The notes under the pieces were generated by a model. That model was not told the DNA's origin, ran no database searches, and saw only the letters and a program-made list of their open reading frames with translations. Source: Chlorokybus atmophyticus (taxonomy: Eukaryota; Streptophyta; Chlorokybophyceae; Chlorokybales; Chlorokybaceae). Taken from it: a DNA stretch of 64,000 nucleotides. Where the stretch lies: NCBI GenBank assembly GCA_009103225.1, contig RHPI01000461.1, positions 35,978 through 99,977 on the forward strand, given 5' to 3'. Below are positions 52,758-64,000 of this stretch, piece by piece; the stretch's first letter is position 1; each line of letters begins with the position of its first letter. The translations under genes and the position numbers were made by a program.

Positions 52758-52862
52758 AGGTCTCTCTCTCTCTCTCTCTCTCGCTCGCTCGCTCCCTCTC
52801 TCCCCCTCTCCCCCTCTCTCCCCCTCTCTCCCCCTCTCTCCCCCTCTCTCCCCCTCTCTTCC
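52758..52862. repeat. CT-rich tract ahead of ATPase paralogue 3
   Basis: Begins as (CT)n, then CTCG steps, then CCCCCTCTCT units. It ends 82 bases before the start codon of ATPase paralogue 3 and matches in position the much longer CT tracts ahead of paralogues 1 and 2. Confidence 0.85.
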
Positions 52863-52943
52863 CTCGTGAGGAGAACTGACTGTGCTATTGTTTGCCACAG
52901 AGCCGTTATCATTTTTACGCTTGGTTTCAGCGACTGAGCAAGC

Positions 52944-55346
52944 ATGATGTCTGCGTGTGCGATGCTGCCCGCAGCAGTTTTCGGCAACAGGCCTTCTCCT
53001 CCAGGCAGTGCCAGATTCAGTCCGCAAGCAGGCGGAGGGGTGCCAGACCACCGTGCTTGCTGTGTCCGGGGCGGCGTGGCTTCTTCAGCTCTTGCCTCCT
53101 CCCGCCTTCAGCATCGACAACGTCAATCAGAGTTGAAGCACCTACGCCATGCCATTGTGCCCTCTGCCGCTACTATTCCGCGCTCGCCAACTGTTGTTAG
53201 AGCAACTGCTGCACCTGGCGGCGACAGCAGCAGTGCCAAGACCTCTGCTGGTGGGCATTGCAGTCTAAGTCTAAGTCTCCTGCCTTGCCTGATGACCTGC
53301 TGCGTGTATGCATAGTAGACATGCAGGCTAGCTGTCAGATGCAGTGCAATGGACAGTTGAGGTGAACCGTACATCATTCTCGCAGGAGCCAGCAAACCAG
53401 GGGACCTGTTTGACCGCGAATATGAGTTGGACCAGCTGGAAGCACTGTGCAGCGTCTACCCCCAAGGTATTTCTGTTATTTACGGTCCGCGTAACTGTGG
53501 CAAAACCAAGGTCTTGAAGGCTTTTGTGCAGCGAAGGGATTTGGAAGGCACCCGCAGTTACATTGATTGCAGGGAGACGTTGATGTCCACACCCGCCGAG
53601 ATGGCGGACGCCTTGCTTAACCTTCCATTGCCGGCCCTTGGTCTTCAACTGCCAAAAAAAGCTCTTTCTTTGCTGGCCAAACTACCGAACATTCCTTGGG
53701 TGGTGCGGCTACTTTTCCTGGCTTTAGCTGTCACTCCAACAATAGAGGGTTTTACTTTTGCGGCGAGATCAGCTGGATTTGTTGACACTTATGACAAGGT
53801 GCGTCGCGATGAGGCCGAGAAGGTGTCTGCCCCGCAAATCACAAGAGAGCCCGCTTCCCTCAAGTCGGTCTTGGCCGCGTACAGCGCTCTACTGGATGAA
53901 TGGGAGAGGGCACGGAGGGAAGGTGAAATCAAAGCAAAGGGTTATCCCCTGCTAGTGATTGATGAAGCCAACGTCATTATGGACTGGTCCGATGACTACC
54001 TCACTGATCTTAAAGCACTGGTGAGGTTTCTTATCCGCAACACAAAGCAAGAGGGTCGTGCCCATGTGATACTCGTCACATCGGACTCTGCGTTTATCAG
54101 CTGGTTGACACAAAGTAAGTCATTGCAAGCTGTGCATGCGGCGATGCTTGTATCATGACAGTACTTCATGTGCCCAATGTGTTATGTTGAGGCAACAATC
54201 ACGCTTGTGAGCTCGTGCAACTGGACCAGGCCCAGACATGTTATGTCAAGAGGGATGCGTGACGGCACCTGGCTTAATTGCATATCTGGCGTGTGTGCAG
54301 ATGTAGGTGTGGAATTTTACCAAACCTATGCGATCGGTGAGTTCACAGAAGGAGAGGCGCGAGGATTCATTTCTGGCCAATTGCAATCGCTCGGGACAAC
54401 TGCTCCAAGCGATGCCGAATGGAGTCTGATCTACAATGTGGGTACACATTATTCATAACATGTGTTGTTCGCATTGCCCTCATAGTGCAGGCTCGGTTTG
54501 CTAATGGTGGTCTGCATATAGGCTTGCGGTGGGAATGCAGGTGTTCTAAGAAATGCCGCTGCCAGTTACGTGCAGTTTGGTTCATGGCAGGAAGGTGCGT
54601 TTCATCCAAGCAACAGCAGAAGTTGAATGGTTTGATTGTGGAATTGGTATTGATGTTTGGTGCAATGTCGCTGGAAGTAAAGCATTCAGTCAATTGAACT
54701 AATATGAGAGGCTAATTGGTTTTGAGAGTGGCATCCTAGTCGATGATGGTTGTTTGTCGTGCAGCTGTTGAGAGAGTCCTTCGGGACATTCGATCCGAAG
54801 TGCAACGCGGGTATGCCCCGTTGAGCGGTGCGGGGTTTGAGAGGAAGCATTTTGAGACAACCGTTGCTGCCATCCTCAACTCGACGTATATGGCTGTAAA
54901 TGCGGATCAGCTGGAGCCGGATGTACCGCCTGACGCGTTGAATGCGCTGATTGCGGCCAATCTGCTGAGCATTCGGTGCTCTCCCGAGTGGGCGCGTGAT
55001 GTTGATGCACGTGCCTTTGGCCCCGGAACTGGTAGGGCGAGGTTGGTAACCGCACCGAATTCCCCACACCTCGCTGTATGGCGGGAACGTGCTTCGGTGA
55101 GTGCACAACTTCTGCTCTTGTTGACATGCTTAACGTGTTGCATGTGTCATCGCCAGTGTCATTCTGCCATGACACGCCACTAATTGACTAATGTCACTCC
55201 AATATGACACTGTTGTGTTGTCGGGTCGGGTCGTCGCAACCAAGGATGTTGCTTAAAGGAACGCTTAAAAATACGATTTATTTCGGTTTCATGTATCTTG
55301 ACAGAAGGCACCATCAGCTGACAACGCTTCAACGCAAGTGGCGTAA
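52944..55346 (+). CDS. Archaeal-type P-loop ATPase paralogue 3, intact, plastid-targeted
   Basis: Six exons (52944-53268, 53386-54114, 54301-54437, 54522-54594, 54765-55096, 55305-55346) give 545 residues with consistent phases. Residues 1-105 are Ser/Ala/Arg-rich and poor in acids, like a plastid transit peptide. FDREYELDQLE is followed by Walker A GPRNCGKT (142-149) and Walker B LLVIDEANVIMDW, then a sensor-like VILVTSDSAF. The C-terminal half is helical (YQTYAIGEFTEGEARGF, CGGNAGVLRNAAASYV, AANLLSIRCSPEWARDVD). This is the ATPase_2 (archaeal ATPase) family of P-loop proteins, related to STAND regulators; green plants and algae have many members of unknown job. Exon 2 is 48 bases longer than in paralogue 2. 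It is the only one of the three paralogues with both Walker motifs and an open frame. An acyl-transferase pseudogene follows on the same strand. Confidence 0.8.
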
Positions 55347-55789
55347 GCTACTGATGGATGTTGTTAGTGGGTTTCGGGTCCCATCGTAAACCGCTTCACA
55401 GCAGCCTTGACTGAAAGGCAACTCATCCCAGCGTCCAAAGGATGAGGTCTGGTTGAAGCGAGTGCTTGTTGTGATGTTGGTGTGTGTTTTGCTGTGTTGT
55501 GTACTCTGCAATGACATACGTAGAGCCATTGACCTTGTGTGTGTTGTGTATTTAAGTTGAATCCTCCTTGGATTAACTGTCCTTAGCCTGACATTTAGTT
55601 GTGCAATTGTTGTGTATTTTGCTGTTGTTGCAGCGACAGTGACAAAATTGATGTGATTGCTGTTGGTGCTGCAACAATAACTGTCACAGCACTGCCCCCC
55701 CTAGGCTTTCTCCTACCCCTTCCCATTCCCCCTTTGCAACAGTTACCGTTGTTGTTGTTGTTGTTGTTGTTGGCGAGCAAGGCGCTGAC
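55347..55789. other. Spacer between ATPase paralogue 3 and its acyl-transferase pseudogene
   Basis: Homologous to the spacers at 36.6-37.1 and 47.7-48.2 kb. A (GTT)n tract lies at 55748-55771. No exon seen. Confidence 0.5.
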
Positions 55790-58320
55790 CCCACAAAGAC
55801 GAACGCTACGACCCTAACATCAACCCTGGCGAGAACCTACCCTGGCAGATTCAGTAGAGTGCAGTCGTCCAGACCAAGTTCAAGTCCCTTGACGCCAAGT
55901 ATGCCGCCATGGCCAAGGTGAGGGATCCCCATGAGGACATTGGCGACTGGTGGGCACTCTACGACTACGGGCTGGACATCCTCAAGGCATGGAATGAGGA
56001 CTGCAAGCATCCCTACCCCCGGAGCTGGAGCTGAGACGCAAGAAGGAGGAGGAGATCACAGCCTGGAGGGAAGGAAGGTGGGTGACCATGTTGGCAACAG
56101 CAATGGGAACCATACCGCGCCTTACTACCTGAAGATCTATCCAGCCCAGTCGTGTTCCTCTTGCCGGGGCAGGGGTCCCAAGCGATTGGCATGCTCAAGG
56201 TGCGCAAGGGAGATGGCCGTGAGGTTGTTTACGATGAGTTGTTGGAGATGGTGGGGGTTGCTCGCACGATGCATATGCGTGTGCACACATGTGTGCATGT
56301 ATGTGTGCGGATACAGTTGAGTGTGCGCGCTTTTGCACGTGTGTGTTGGCTTCCTTGAAGCTAGGAAGCTCACATTGTGTATAGTGTAAAGACAATGTTC
56401 AGGAGAGTTTGAGGCTCCCTGTAGTGAAATGCCATGCTCGCCAAGGAGGTTCTGGGCTACAACGTTGAAAAGCTGATTGCAGACGGCCCTGTCAACCATC
56501 TCAACGACACCAAGTACGCCCAGCTTGTGCTGCTCACCGCGGCCCTCTTCGCCATCAAGAAAACCAAGGCAAGGGGTTGCTTGCAGGAGTTGCAAACAAT
56601 TGTCACACACACACGCCATGCAATGCGGACACATACGCATATGCACATGCACGCATGTGTGCGCACAAGTACGTGCACACGCACGCATACGCGTGTGCAT
56701 AGGCACACACGCGCGCATCATCTGGAAAGTCAATACCATCCAACTGTCTTCTTGCACCTCTCTCACACTTGCATGTTGACTTGTGCGGCGCAGGCGGAAA
56801 GGCCCGTGAAGATGAAGAAATGAAGCGCGGCGGGTCTGTCATTGGGCAAGTACCCAGCACTCGCTTTCGCGGGCGCATTGTCGTTTGAGAACGCCCTCAA
56901 GGTGGGTTTGTGGATACGCGCGCGCGCACGCATGTGTGTGTACGTGTATATGTCAGTGTTTATGTGTGTGTTCCAACCATATGCTGTTGTGTTGCTCCTG
57001 CAGCTTGTGAAGTTGTGCGGAGAGCATGGCGGCAGCGGCGCAGCGCAGCCGCCCGGACAAGATGCTTTCGGTCATCGGCGTTGACAACGCAGACATACGC
57101 CCTCTCGTTGACCAGGTGCGTAGTGTTGTTGTCATCATTGGTATTGGTAGTGGTGATAGACCAAACTTGCAATGCCATACACAGGCGAAGAGCCTCCCCG
57201 CGGACACCGTACTCGAGGTCGCCAACTACCTCTCTTCTCAAGGCAGAGTCGTCTCGGGACACAAGGTGTGCCTTGATGTGGGTGTCGACACACCACCACC
57301 ACCACCACCATAACAACAGCATCAAGTAATGTGTCAAGCTTCTCAACTACGCGCAGGCTGCACTGGATGCCTCTGGCAAGCTGGCGATACAGAAGGGCGC
57401 CATGCGCGCTACTCTTCTAGAGGTGTGCAATGCGGAGTTCACAAGCTCTCAACCACATACGAGCATACACGTACATACATGCCCACATTTGTACATGGGC
57501 ATCAGACACAAACATCATGCAGATACACACTCACATGTGGGCATGTGCACTTGCATGCAGAGCGTGTGTATCTGCATGTATCCACGTACTCACGCACACA
57601 AGTCACCACGCCCGCAGGTGAGCAGCGGTTTGCACGTCGTTGATGCGCCTGCGAGTGAGTCCTTTGTTGACGGCTCTGTCGGCTGTGGCGTGGAAGGATC
57701 CCGTTGTCCCCGTCTACAGCAAGCTCTTCGCATCGCAAATGGCGTCATGTGATTGCCATTTGCGATGCGAAGAGCATCCCGAACTGCTGTCGCCACAGGT
57801 GCGGGGGGGTGTCAGCTTGTGTGGGGCAAGTGTGTGTGCTGAGGTGTGTATCTGCTGTACAACACACATTGATACCCGCAAGCACTTATGACCTCATGCA
57901 ACAAGCTGTTCAACAATACGCGCATGCGCAAGTGTACGCGCGCACGCTTACGCACATGCATGCAGGTACATCCGCCCAGGACCACACATACGCGCGCACT
58001 CACGTCCACCTGCGTATGTGCGAGCGCATGCACGTGCACACACACGCACGCAATGACACACATGAAATCACACATCATCACCCCGCGGTGTGTATGCTGC
58101 GCTGCGTGCCTAGCACGCCGTCGATTGGATGGAACGGCGCGTGTGCAGTTGTTACCGAGCCCATCCAGTGGGAGTCCACATTCAGGACGCTAATCCAGGC
58201 CAACAAGGAGAACATGCTCGAGGTGGGGTCTTGAGCAGCAGAGCAAGGCCATGGTCAAGCATGGACCAGAGAGTGTGGAAGGGCGTCACCAACATCTCAG
58301 TTGAGCGTTTTTATGTGTGA
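55790..58320 (+). pseudogene. Acyl-transferase pseudogene, copy 4 (no ankyrin exons)
   Basis: Plus-strand copy of exons 3 to 10: about 55795-56200, 56402-56570, 56793-56900, 57003-57115, 57184-57266, 57355-57421, 57619-57800 and 58148-58310. GQGSQ is kept in exon 3, but exon 5 has a stop codon just ahead of GLSLGKY, in which the Glu of the motif is Lys. Exon 9 contains a new 21-bp inverted repeat (57723-57775). Exon 10 has an insertion near its start. Exons 6, 7 and 8 are nearly identical to the parent and to copy 3, so the copies are not very old. Confidence 0.85.
57723..57775. repeat. 21-bp perfect inverted repeat in pseudogene exon 9
   Basis: Arms 57723-57743 and 57755-57775 are perfect complements with an 11-base loop. 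In copy 3 (50190-50215) only the right arm is present, so the left arm is a new inverted duplicate, as expected from a template switch during replication. Confidence 0.8.
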
Positions 58321-58659
58321 CTCATAGAGGCAACAACTTCACATCAAGCTAACGACCCAACATTATTGCAAAATGAGTGTGCATAGTTGTGAGCTTTTGG
58401 ACAGCCCTGTCATCAGCAGCGACGTATGACTTACTCAAACACAAGGCAGCATTCATGTGTGCAAGCCAAGGGGCAGGATTGGGCGTGATGGATGACAGTC
58501 TGTGCATATGATTGCGCTCACTCTGCGGAGGCACCTGCAACAACGTGGTTCGCATCAACAATAACATCAATGTGGCTAGGTTTGCACATTGCTACTGAGC
58601 ATAAGTGTTTTGGCGTGCGCAATGTATGCGCGGGCCTTGTTCACGTTTCTGAAATGACA

Positions 58660-58748
58660 CAAGTCGACTCGCGCCCAGCGAGAATTGCAATCACATGCTC
58701 ACAGGAGCGATGATGGGGCACGCGAACTTCCACTAGACGCGTGCACCT
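58660..58748 (+). repeat. About 90-bp dispersed repeat, copy 3
   Basis: Core reads TGCTCACAGGAGCGATGATG. It aligns over its whole length with the reverse complement of 61261-61352, so the two could act as a pair of inverted ends about 2.6 kb apart. Confidence 0.6.
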
Positions 58749-58962
58749 CAACAAGCAACCAGACAGGGGATGAATGAAAGCACTACACGAAGGAGGAGTG
58801 CAATCTTGCGCTCGTTCCAGCTCATGCGATTGTGTTGTGTCTCGCGCCATGCCGCAGTCCCACTTTAACAAGTAAGCAATGACACGGCACACGTTACTAC
58901 CTTGCCTGGGACTGAGCTGCTCTCGCATGCTGAACCAGCCCCAGCATTACCAGCATCATGTC

Positions 58963-59422
58963 TTCCCTCCTTGCTGCCAACAGCGCACCTGAGTTCCAAG
59001 CCTCCCTGACGGTAACATATGTTGTTGCGCACCCAATTGTTCAAATGGTGGTGCGCATCGCAGCTGCTTGCTGAGAGATTGTCCGACACGCATGTGTGCA
59101 CAGGCAAACGCTGCCAACAGCCACATCAATCAACCAAGACAACCTCCCTGCGGGACGTTAGTGACCAGACCATTGTGGAGTTTCTCGGCTCGTCTTTGGA
59201 GATGCGCGAGGGCGTGCAGGAGACTGATGCCACAACTACGCACTCGCCCACATCACCCTTGGGCTCGCCATTTTCAACCACACCCACATCATCGACAACA
59301 CTCACACCCCCATCAGATGTGGGGGTGCTGATGGGTCCACAGTTGATGAGGTTGTGGATGACAGCGGGCTCATCGCAGGCATCGTCATTGGCACGCTTGC
59401 TGCGGCATGTCGCCAATAACAG
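58963..59422 (+). pseudogene. Fragment of a Ser/Thr/Pro-rich single-pass membrane protein, copy 2
   Basis: A short exon (MSSLLAANSAPEFQASLT, then GTAACA donor) is followed by a larger one reading VEFLGSSLEMREGVQETDA, a Ser/Thr/Pro-rich stalk, then after a one-base shift DEVVDDSGLIAGIVIGTLAAA, a good membrane segment ending in a stop at 59420-59422. The shift and the matching decayed piece at 51.3-51.5 kb suggest both are gene fragments carried along by the duplication. Confidence 0.5.
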
Positions 59423-59849
59423 CCCTCGTCTCTCCTTCCTCTGCAAGAGAAGGGGCGCAACCGACAAAGGTTAAGGAGGATTCCAACATGGCAAGCGCAT
59501 GCTGGACAGCGTGGTCATTATGGCTTCGGCCACGCAACGGGCTGACCGGTATGATGCTGCTACTGCAATTTGAACACAGGATGCAGCCTCTCAATACCTG
59601 AGCAAAACTTCCGCTAGTTGGCAGCTTCTTGCACAGAACATTAGCCGCTCACCTGCTGGCCTGAAGCGGTCGTTGGAACTCGTAGGTCATGAGCCTTATA
59701 GCAGGCCTCCCAAGACGCGGATTCGTCAAGCTCAATGTGTTACCTCATGGCGTCCTGCATTGCAAACTCCACTAAAACCTTTGCAAAGCCAACCAGTACT
59801 AAAGGCCAACCACAGACACCCTCAGCGAACCATGTGTTGAACACGGATA

Positions 59850-60860
59850 TAAGCAGCTGTAGTCGTGCTTACCTTCCCACAAATCCCGGAGTGTGAAGCC
59901 GCTGTTTGCTGCCAACATGACCGTTCTCCTTCACATCGCTCGAGTGGTTTTGCAGCAGCGACGATGCGCTCGCACTCCGCGCAGCAATCAGCAACCATTG
60001 GGTTCTTTACAAGCTGCACGAAGTTGCTAATGGGTGGCATCTGGGCTGTGCCTTATATGTTGCATGAGTGGATGTAAGGGCAATCGCTTGAAAGGCTGCT
60101 TCGCGAGCAGCTACAACAAGCTCTTGCTGTGGCGACAAGCATAAAACCAAACCTTGCTTGCAAAAGTGCTCAGACTAGGCAAGCTGTTGTGCAGTGCATG
60201 CCAATAAGCTCAGTGTTCCTGCACCGTGCTGTTTGCACCGTGCTGTTTTCAGGCTGTTGACGCACTTGAAGCAGCTGCCTGACTGCGCTGCTTCTACCCG
60301 CCCGCAAGCGACCATTGCCAACAACAAACCACACGAATCAAACGCTAGATGAAAGGCTTTCGCATGGAAAGAAGTCAAGTGGCGAATCAACTGCAATACA
60401 AATGCTATTGACCAAGCTGCTGCGGCTACAGCTGAAGTGGCCACAATGGCCGTCTGGGGTTGTTCAGCAATCAAGCGCTGCCAGCTGTTCAAGTGCGCAT
60501 GCTGTGGAAGACACGTGCAATGCATGAGACATTCCGCCTTGTACAGTCGGCTCAAGAAGCAGTACTTAGCACACTTAGCAAGCAAGTAAGCGTGCACCTG
60601 TGGGTGCGCTCGTCCTTGTGAGTATCGTCCAGGGGCACCAAGCCAGCCGAAGTCCTTTGGCGGCGGCGACAACAACAATGTCAATGATTGGGACGGCGAC
60701 TCAGACATTGCTGACATCAGGTTACACCTAGCACAGCACTGACATGGTGTGCACATGCTTCAATCAACCACCACCGCCTGCCGGAAATTCCCAACTTCAG
60801 CGCAATCCGGCAAAGCTCAGGCGCCGGGCGGGCGGGAAGGGAGAAAGCTGCTCAGGTGAT
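59850..60860. repeat. Duplicated module C
   Basis: Direct-orientation counterpart of module B (42420-43440) and inverted counterpart of module A (40690-41770). It ends in the same GC-rich block (GGGCGGGCGGGAAGG, about 60825-60840). The QLADLRS-type fragment region is deleted or diverged here, while MPPISNFVQ is readable on the minus strand at 60040. Confidence 0.55.
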
Positions 60861-62211
<1,351 letters not shown>

Positions 62212-62212
62212 N

Positions 62213-63832
62213 CGAGCCATTATCATGTTTGCGCTGAAAGTGAAAAGCAACTGTGCGAATCCGTGGCGTGTGACTGTTGACACCATCCTCCATGTTATGC
62301 CATAGTCTTCAAGTTTCGTTGTTGTTGACAACTGCTGCTGCTGCTGCAATAGTAGTAGTATGCTACGTAGTCCATAGCTTCGTGGGACGTAGTAGTACGA
62401 CTACGTAGTCCATAACTCCAGCTGCAGCGCCAGCAGCTGCTGCAATGATGTCGTGGTCGTTGAGGTTTTGTAATTGCGCTGCATCACAGCCGCAGTTGCA
62501 GTTGGCATTGCTGTTACAATGGTGACTTGTTCTGTTGTTATGTTGATTGCTTCTGTACGGTGATGACGTTCTTGCAGGGAGGAGTAGCCTATGAATCACT
62601 GGTCATTTGTCGGGCATTTGCATTAAGCGCAGTGCGACGCTGTTGTGGGTTGCTCTCCCTTGTCCCGTGCAGCTCAAGACCAGCGAAGTCCGTCCAGGTC
62701 CGTTGTGTGAGCAGTTGGCTATGTGGTTGTTGCTTCCACTTACACGTGAAGGCAATATTTAATGCAAGAGCCAGAATGGCAGCACAAGCTGGAGAGAGCT
62801 ACGGGAAAAGTGTGCAGACGAGAGGAGCTGTTAGGAACCTTGGATCTCTCTTGCTGTAATGAGCCCACAGGTGAGAGAACATGGAAACACAGAGAGAAAG
62901 ACAATGCTGGTCGTTGTTACAACGATTTATCCTGAGTGCGCACCCGCACCCACATGTGTACTCTCACTACCCTACTCCCCTCTCCCTTCCTGCTCGTCCC
63001 CCCGTCTCACCCAACAGTCCCTTTCCCCCTGCCCCTTAAACCATCGGCATTGCAGCCCTTCCCGCGACAGCTGCCAGCCCTGGACTGTCGCAGTGGGCTG
63101 TTGACAGCCGGGGCCTGTTGATCTACCCACCAAACAGCCCTCGATTGTCAACCACTAACAGTCAAGGACCACAACTGTTGTTCTCAATTCAGCAAGGTGC
63201 GCGCAAGTCTGCAAAGGCTGCCCTCTAACTTGTTGTGGTGTGTGTATGCGAGCCTCTCAAACACATACACACACCAACCGCCGGGCTGATGGTGTGTGTT
63301 CGATTATCAATCTGAGAACAGGCTCTTTGCACCCATCCGCTTCCGCCACCCTCACTGCTGACAAGAACTCTATCCTCTCTGCATATTCTAACGTTGTGCA
63401 GCGCTCTGTCTTCAATGTTGTCAAGGCCCTCTAGGAGCAGGCATGTCTATATGTGTCTGAGTGTTCGCGCATGTGTGCGTGCGTGCGCATGCGTGAACAA
63501 TCACGGCTGTCAGTAACCTGTTGCACGCGTTTGTGTTGACAATCCTGACTGTCAATAACACAGTTTTGTCCGCCAGCAATCAAGTGTGTGTCTCCACCAG
63601 CAGTCCCTGTCGGGCATCTGCAAGTCAAGACAAGTTGAGCACATAGAGGCACATGCACAAGCATGTGCACACACAACAATACACTTACACGCACGCGAGT
63701 GCGTGCAAAGGAATAGTTAAAGCACAGACATGTTCAGACCAGTAGTGCATGCGTGCACCCACCCACCCATCCACCCACCCACCCACACCGCAGCAACAAC
63801 TCTCTTTTCGCGCAGGTGTGCGTGGTGACCAG
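62213..63832. other. Unassigned right-hand region
   Basis: After the ATPase-like leader sequence the similarity stops. A 14-bp direct repeat CTACGTAGTCCATA occurs at 62363 and 62401. Frames at 62527-62859 and 63240-63434 (plus) are open but I cannot support them as genes; the piece with NSILSAYSNVVQ before GTCTTC could be an exon. A (CCAC)n tract lies at 63756-63785. Confidence 0.35.
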
Positions 63833-64000
63833 ACTGGGGCGCCCACCACCCTGATAGCAACGTGGTGTATGTGTTCGGTGCCCACGTCCTGGGCCCCAGG
63901 ATGCACCGAATGCGTTCTGCACGTTCTACGCGGGCACAAGTGGTGGGAACAGCTGCGAAGCTCATGTCGGCATGCAAGAAGTATAGGGAGGGGCGGGCCG
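63833..64000 (+). CDS. Possible partial exon of an unknown gene
   Basis: After a candidate acceptor (GACCAG at 63827-63832) one frame stays open to the end of the window and has a protein-like composition: WGAHHPDSNVVYVFG, VLGPRMHRMRSARS, then a basic helix with AAKLMSACKKYREG. The other frames are also partly open and the gene continues outside the window, so this is tentative. No family recognised. Confidence 0.25.

Larger units (their letters stand above)
58321..59849. other. Tail of duplicated unit 3
   Basis: First part similar to 50771-51300. It holds a 90-bp repeat copy (58660-58748) and a membrane-protein fragment (about 58940-59430). From 59440 to 59850 there is unassigned sequence leading into module C. 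Confidence 0.45.

Noticed and set aside
52944-55346. NB-ARC or NACHT immune receptor
   Set aside because: The P-loop is preceded by REYELDQLE and followed by VIDEAN with no LRR or WD40 repeats; the archaeal-type ATPase_2 family fits better.

Overview
This is a nuclear window from a eukaryote, most likely a green plant or green alga. Genes are split into many short exons (roughly 40 to 730 bases) with GT-AG introns and a few GC-AG introns. A plant-type TOM5 is present. Plant telo-box motifs (AAACCCTAA or a near match) lie upstream of several genes. No species can be named from the sequence. Exon models below were built by hand: a join was accepted only when donor, acceptor and reading phase agreed and family motifs stayed continuous.

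Left part (1 to 31.6 kb) is ordinary gene-rich DNA. It holds TOM5 (+), a coiled-coil protein (+), a renalase-like FAD oxidoreductase (-), a Gln/Pro-rich protein (+), complex III subunit QCR7 (-), actin-related protein ARP6 (+), a mariner-like MITE, a small unknown gene (+), a GYF_2/coiled-coil/GAR protein (-), a J-domain protein (+) and an ankyrin-malonyltransferase fusion (-). Three products point to mitochondria or plastids (TOM5, QCR7, the acyl transferase). ARP6 belongs to the SWR1 chromatin complex.

Middle (31.6 to 34.1 kb) is a gene-poor stretch, AT-rich in its first 1.2 kb, with no feature I can assign.

Right part (34 to 62 kb) is a nest of segmental duplications. A unit made of a plastid-targeted archaeal-type P-loop ATPase followed by a broken acyl-transferase copy occurs three times: once inverted (39.4 to 34.1 kb) and twice direct (45.6 to 50.8 kb and 52.9 to 58.3 kb). 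A further small acyl-transferase fragment lies at 41.8 to 42.4 kb. All three long acyl-transferase copies lack the ankyrin exons, so they trace to one ancestral truncated duplicate of the intact gene at 28.5 to 31.4 kb. Only the third ATPase paralogue keeps both Walker motifs and an unbroken frame. The first has a Walker B substitution and a frameshift. The second has lost the Walker A lysine and its first exon is cut by a 2 kb (CT)n tract. Around the units lie fragments of two other genes, a five-copy repeat of about 90 bp, and long (CT)n/(GA)n tracts containing Ns, so part of the layout may reflect assembly trouble.

The last 1.8 kb has no secure gene; one possible exon runs off the end.
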